A stretch of 6,060 bases of DNA from Chlamydiia bacterium. GTDB lineage: Bacteria > Chlamydiota > Chlamydiia > Chlamydiales > JACKPQ01. Below, piece by piece: positions 3,154 through 6,060 of this stretch. The stretch lies in contig JAUILX010000067.1 in NCBI GenBank assembly GCA_030433395.1, forward strand, positions 1 through 6,060, written 5' to 3'. The position numbers and the translations under genes are program-made. How positions within the stretch are numbered: position 1 is the stretch's first letter; the number at the start of each line of letters is the position of its first letter. Below the pieces are notes generated by a model, which saw nothing but the letters and a program-made list of their open reading frames with translations, was not told the origin of the DNA and ran no database searches.

Positions 3154-6060
3154 TCAATCAATTGCTTCACATCTTTCGTAGTGAGCTCCATTCGTGTAAA
3201 TGACAATGGGATCTGCCTCGCGCTTATCATTGAGATGCTGGCCACTATATTTACCGTCTTGGTATTTGACTAGAATGACCGGCATACGAGCCATTAATTT
3301 CGCTGCCATAGACAGAGCATTGTCGGAAATGTGATACTCCTCATTAAGCACTAACTCCAAAAATCTCTTTTTAAACGATTTAGATTGCTTTACCTTTCTA
3401 AAAATACCGCTCATTTTTGTATGCATCTTATTTATATGAGTATAGTAGCGTATATCTGAAGATCCTTTAAATATGCCTTTCATCTCAGTAAAATTAATAC
3501 TCCCAATCAAATACAAAAGATCTCGCTTCCCTGCATCTAGCAATAAATGAGCAAGCAGCTCCTCCTGCGTTCCCTTGAACGGAAGAATAGACCCTAAATA
3601 GCTCAAAAGCTTCTGCGGCTTTTTACTGCGATCGAGCATAAGCAGCTTTTTTCCTAAAGACCACAACTCATCCACCTCACCATCGAGTTCATCTCCAAAA
3701 AACAACACACCATTTAGCTGGTTACGAAAAAGCTCGATAACAAGAGCTTTCATCTCTAGTTCAAAATCACTGTTCCATAATTGCTGTTTTTTTGGATCTG
3801 ACAAGTGGCCATACAGCCCCCTGCGAGCACGCAACCCCGATGGAACGGCCATGTAGCGATCATCATCATTTTTCTCACCCAAAAGCGCATGCAGCGCAGA
3901 AGCATTATCTGGCTCGGTATGAACACCTATCCATGTCTTTTCTAGCCCAAGTTGTAATGAATTTGCAATCTCAAAAACCAAAGAATTTTGATACTCAACA
4001 CCTTGGTCATCGCTTCCATAATCCATTGGTGAAAAATCACTTAAAGGCAAAGCTCCTCTACCCTCACGCCTGATTTGGCAGATATCAAATGAAAACCCAA
4101 GTGATTTGACCATTTTTGAGACATGAAGCAATTCAAGTGATGCAATGGTTGAGTTTAGAACTGGAACGCCACAACGAAGTATCCTATAAATCATGGGCTT
4201 TTGGGCGTTGAGAGTCGGATCTTCAAAATCTAAGCCATTAAATGAGTCAAATGGCTGCTTTTCAAATCCCTTAGCAACAATACCTCCTGTTCTTAAAACT
4301 CGAAATCCTTCAAGCTTTTGAATGAGTTTTTTTCTAATGCTCGGCACATAGCTTACAATGACAAAATCTTGTTCAGTAAACGCTTCTTTGTTGTGTATAG
4401 CATCTTGTAAAAGACGCTCAGGCTGGTGCTGATCTAAAACGGCATATACAAAGTGGATTTTAGGCCTCTCCTTTTTAAGAAACAGCTCCAACCATTCACT
4501 TTTTGTGCGATTCTCAAGCTTTACCTGTGCCATCTGACATTCATTTTGATTCTTTTCAAAAATATAGTTCCAAAATGCATCAAGGATATTGTCACCCTGC
4601 TCTTGACTCAAAGCAGCACTCAAGCACTTTGCTGCGTTTAATATCTGCGAGCACGCATCACGTGTGTGTTGTCCAAATCCTTCTTTGACTTGATATAAAA
4701 ACAGCTCTTTTCCGTTGTCGCGCAACAAATCAAAAAGCTCAATGCCATGAGGTATGATTTTATCACCAACTAGAAATTCATTCTCGTCGTGATAAGCACA
4801 GTTATAATCACTCTCTTGCCATCTGTTACGATCCCACCCAAGCGTTAGACTACCGGGATGGTTTTCTCTCATTAAATGAGAATTGAGCAAATCTTGCACC
4901 TTTCGGTTCACGATGGCCAAATAATGGTAGTTTGCCTGATGCCAGAGGCCATAAACTTTAAAAAACGTCTGGCTGTTTTTATACACTTCGCCCTCAAAGT
5001 AATCTTGAAGCGGAGCGTAGATCCATTTCCCCTCTCTTACAAATCCCAACGTTAATTTTTTCAATTCATGAGCGCGCACTTTTTTAGAGCGCTTAGGATC
5101 ACATAAACTTGGAACTGAGTTGCGTACGTACTGAAAAAGCTCAGCCTCAGATAAGCGATCTTCACCCTCCCAAATTGTGGCTTTTTTGTATTCAAGTCGA
5201 TACTGCGGAGCTAAATAATAATCAAACCCATACTTGTGACAGAGCATGAACGTAACAGGTTCATCTGCTCTTTCTAACGCTTCGATGATTTTTTCCACGG
5301 CGACACCGCAAAGATCTAAAGTGTGACAAATACCTTGCTCTACAGGTACAAGATAATCTAAAAAACCAAACCTTGGATCATCAATTTCCTTTCTACCAAG
5401 GCTTTGCCAATCCATCTCATCATCAATCCTACGCGTACTACCCTCACAAACAGAAACAATATGATTGAAAAGATCTGGATATTCCCCGAGCCGTATTCCC
5501 TTGCAAAATCTCACTGCACCGCGCTGGATTTCCAGTCTCACTTTGCGATTTTTCATCAATGTCTTTGGCTCTTTACCAACTAAAAAACATGGGACACGGT
5601 AGACCGAAGCAGACACTTTTAAGGAAGCTGTAAAACCAATAAAAACACGCTCAATATGGTCTGGATCATCAGGATCATACCCTTCCTTTAACCACTTTGT
5701 TGCTGCCCACACAGATCCAACCAATTCTTTTTCTTTGATGATCGAAAGGGTTGATGGGTTGAGCAAACGCTTTGCTAAGCAATTAGGCAGGGTATAGTCC
5801 GAAAATTGGTCAACAACCTGCCAGGCTCGATTGGAAGTTAGCGCAAATAAAGCCAAACGATGAGTATGCGTTGCAACCCGTAAGAAGAAATACAAATAAT
5901 GCTCGCTTTGAGATCCTATGCAACCATTGATGCCATATTCACGCAACTCTTCAATATGCCCGTGGATCTTTATTTGAGAGGCTGTGAAAAGGGTCATATC
6001 ATAATCGCCTAATGAGCAGCTACCTCTTTGCTCATAAATCCCCGTTTGCGCCTCTTCCTG
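3154..6060 (-). CDS. Large TIGR04141/DUF6119-like protein with C-terminal OTU-like domain; N-terminus possibly beyond right edge
   Basis: Uncharacterised protein, numbered here from the ATG at 5997-5995 (947 residues). Residues ~35-660 resemble the sporadically distributed TIGR04141/DUF6119 family. N-terminal strands lie at 34-55, with 'DYTLPNCLAKRLLNPSTL' (67-84) at the family's 'DFGLRVALN' position. 'YFEGEVYKNSQTFFKVYGLWH' (333-353) and 'ESDYNCAYHDENEFL' (395-409) follow, then GIELFDLL (418-425) and LYQVKEG (434-440), equivalent to the family's 'IEICDLL...HVK' core. 'NSTIASLELLHVSKMVKSLGF' (615-635) fits the late 'FFSK...L..LGF' segment. Residues ~688-947 look OTU-protease-like (DNASALHALLGE at 697-708; HYE at 939-941) but with Ser700 at the cysteine position. 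No signal peptide or membrane helix is seen. The frame stays open from 5998 to 6060 without ATG, GTG or TTG. The ATG at 5997 has only a weak AGG ten bases upstream, and TIGR04141 members usually have a longer N-terminus, so the start may lie outside. Biochemical role unknown. Confidence 0.85.
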   Translation of the reverse strand, partial: QEEAQTGIYEQRGSCSLGDYDMTLFTASQIKIHGHIEELREYGINGCIGSQSEHYLYFFLRVATHTHRLALFALTSNRAWQVVDQFSDYTLPNCLAKRLLNPSTLSIIKEKELVGSVWAATKWLKEGYDPDDPDHIERVFIGFTASLKVSASVYRVPCFLVGKEPKTLMKNRKVRLEIQRGAVRFCKGIRLGEYPDLFNHIVSVCEGSTRRIDDEMDWQSLGRKEIDDPRFGFLDYLVPVEQGICHTLDLCGVAVEKIIEALERADEPVTFMLCHKYGFDYYLAPQYRLEYKKATIWEGEDRLSEAELFQYVRNSVPSLCDPKRSKKVRAHELKKLTLGFVREGKWIYAPLQDYFEGEVYKNSQTFFKVYGLWHQANYHYLAIVNRKVQDLLNSHLMRENHPGSLTLGWDRNRWQESDYNCAYHDENEFLVGDKIIPHGIELFDLLRDNGKELFLYQVKEGFGQHTRDACSQILNAAKCLSAALSQEQGDNILDAFWNYIFEKNQNECQMAQVKLENRTKSEWLELFLKKERPKIHFVYAVLDQHQPERLLQDAIHNKEAFTEQDFVIVSYVPSIRKKLIQKLEGFRVLRTGGIVAKGFEKQPFDSFNGLDFEDPTLNAQKPMIYRILRCGVPVLNSTIASLELLHVSKMVKSLGFSFDICQIRREGRGALPLSDFSPMDYGSDDQGVEYQNSLVFEIANSLQLGLEKTWIGVHTEPDNASALHALLGEKNDDDRYMAVPSGLRARRGLYGHLSDPKKQQLWNSDFELEMKALVIELFRNQLNGVLFFGDELDGEVDELWSLGKKLLMLDRSKKPQKLLSYLGSILPFKGTQEELLAHLLLDAGKRDLLYLIGSINFTEMKGIFKGSSDIRYYTHINKMHTKMSGIFRKVKQSKSFKKRFLELVLNEEYHISDNALSMAAKLMARMPVILVKYQDGKYSGQHLNDKREADPIVIYTNGAHYERCEAID
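3157..3936 (-). other. OTU-like (deubiquitinase fold) C-terminal domain, probable catalytic Cys replaced by Ser
   Basis: Residues 688-947 of the large protein. OTU peptidases begin with a D-G-(N/D)-C-x-(F/L)-(H/R)-A signature and end with a strand leading to a catalytic His in an HY pair. Here residues 697-704 read D-N-A-S-A-L-H-A, and the last strand (PIVIYTNG, 930-937) leads to His939-Tyr940. A helical middle (~740-900) lies between them, as in the OTU fold. Ser700 (codon TCT at 3900-3898) sits at the cysteine position. No cysteine occurs anywhere from 641 to 942, whereas the first 640 residues contain fifteen. The domain is therefore either a non-catalytic ubiquitin-binding relic, a serine variant, or a chance resemblance. 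Confidence 0.45.
4684..4815 (-). other. TIGR04141/DUF6119 core motif block
   Basis: This segment encodes residues 395-438 of the large protein: an E..YN element (395-399), a GDK turn (411-413), E420..D423 in GIELFDLL, and Q436-V-K438. It is the most recognisable part of the family similarity. The spacing of Asp423 and Gln436-x-Lys438 also resembles the D...(E/Q)xK arrangement of PD-(D/E)xK nucleases. That resemblance is only suggestive, and I do not assign nuclease activity from it. Confidence 0.55.

Noticed and set aside
3855..3872. Short CAT repeat tract
   Set aside because: It merely encodes an Asn-Asp-Asp-Asp stretch within the large protein. Three to four units is within ordinary codon composition.
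3792..4073. 93-residue plus-strand ORF inside the large gene
   Set aside because: It is antisense to the well-supported large coding sequence. Its His/Pro-rich product lacks domain character, and no start signal is visible.

Overview
The window looks like compact, moderately AT-rich bacterial chromosome. It holds six protein-coding genes, two of them running off the window edges. There is no RNA gene, insertion sequence, CRISPR array or long intergenic space; the longest clearly non-coding stretches are under 50 bases. The transporter, the ZntB-type channel and ChaB all look gammaproteobacterial. The N-terminus of the left transporter reminds me of transporters from Legionella and Coxiella. 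An OTU-like domain in the largest protein would suit an intracellular or amoeba-associated lifestyle (Legionellales, or a chlamydia-like bacterium). This placement is inference from protein character, not a database match.

Layout. (1) 1-950, minus strand: the first 316 residues of a major facilitator transporter, cut by the left edge. (2) 997-1677, plus: a small alpha/beta hydrolase with an intact Ser-Asp-His triad, divergent from the transporter across 46 bases. (3) 1674-2639, minus: a complete ZntB/CorA-family channel whose stop codon overlaps the hydrolase stop. (4) 2678-2884, plus: ChaB, divergent from zntB across 38 bases. (5) 2885-3109, minus: a 74-residue protein with two membrane helices, resembling DUF3185, whose stop codon abuts the chaB stop. 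(6) 3154 to the right edge, minus: a protein of at least 947 residues.

The left 3.1 kb is ordinary: transport, ion homeostasis and a housekeeping-type hydrolase. The remarkable part is gene 6. Its first ~650 residues carry the hallmarks of the 'sporadically distributed' TIGR04141/DUF6119 family. Its last ~250 residues read like an OTU-type cysteine protease fold, except that the nucleophile position holds serine and the whole C-terminal third is free of cysteine until five residues before the end. The frame is open to the right edge, so its true N-terminus may lie outside the window. The small membrane protein follows it by 44 bases on the same strand and may be co-transcribed. I saw no restriction-modification or defence partner inside the window; such a partner, if any, would lie to the right.
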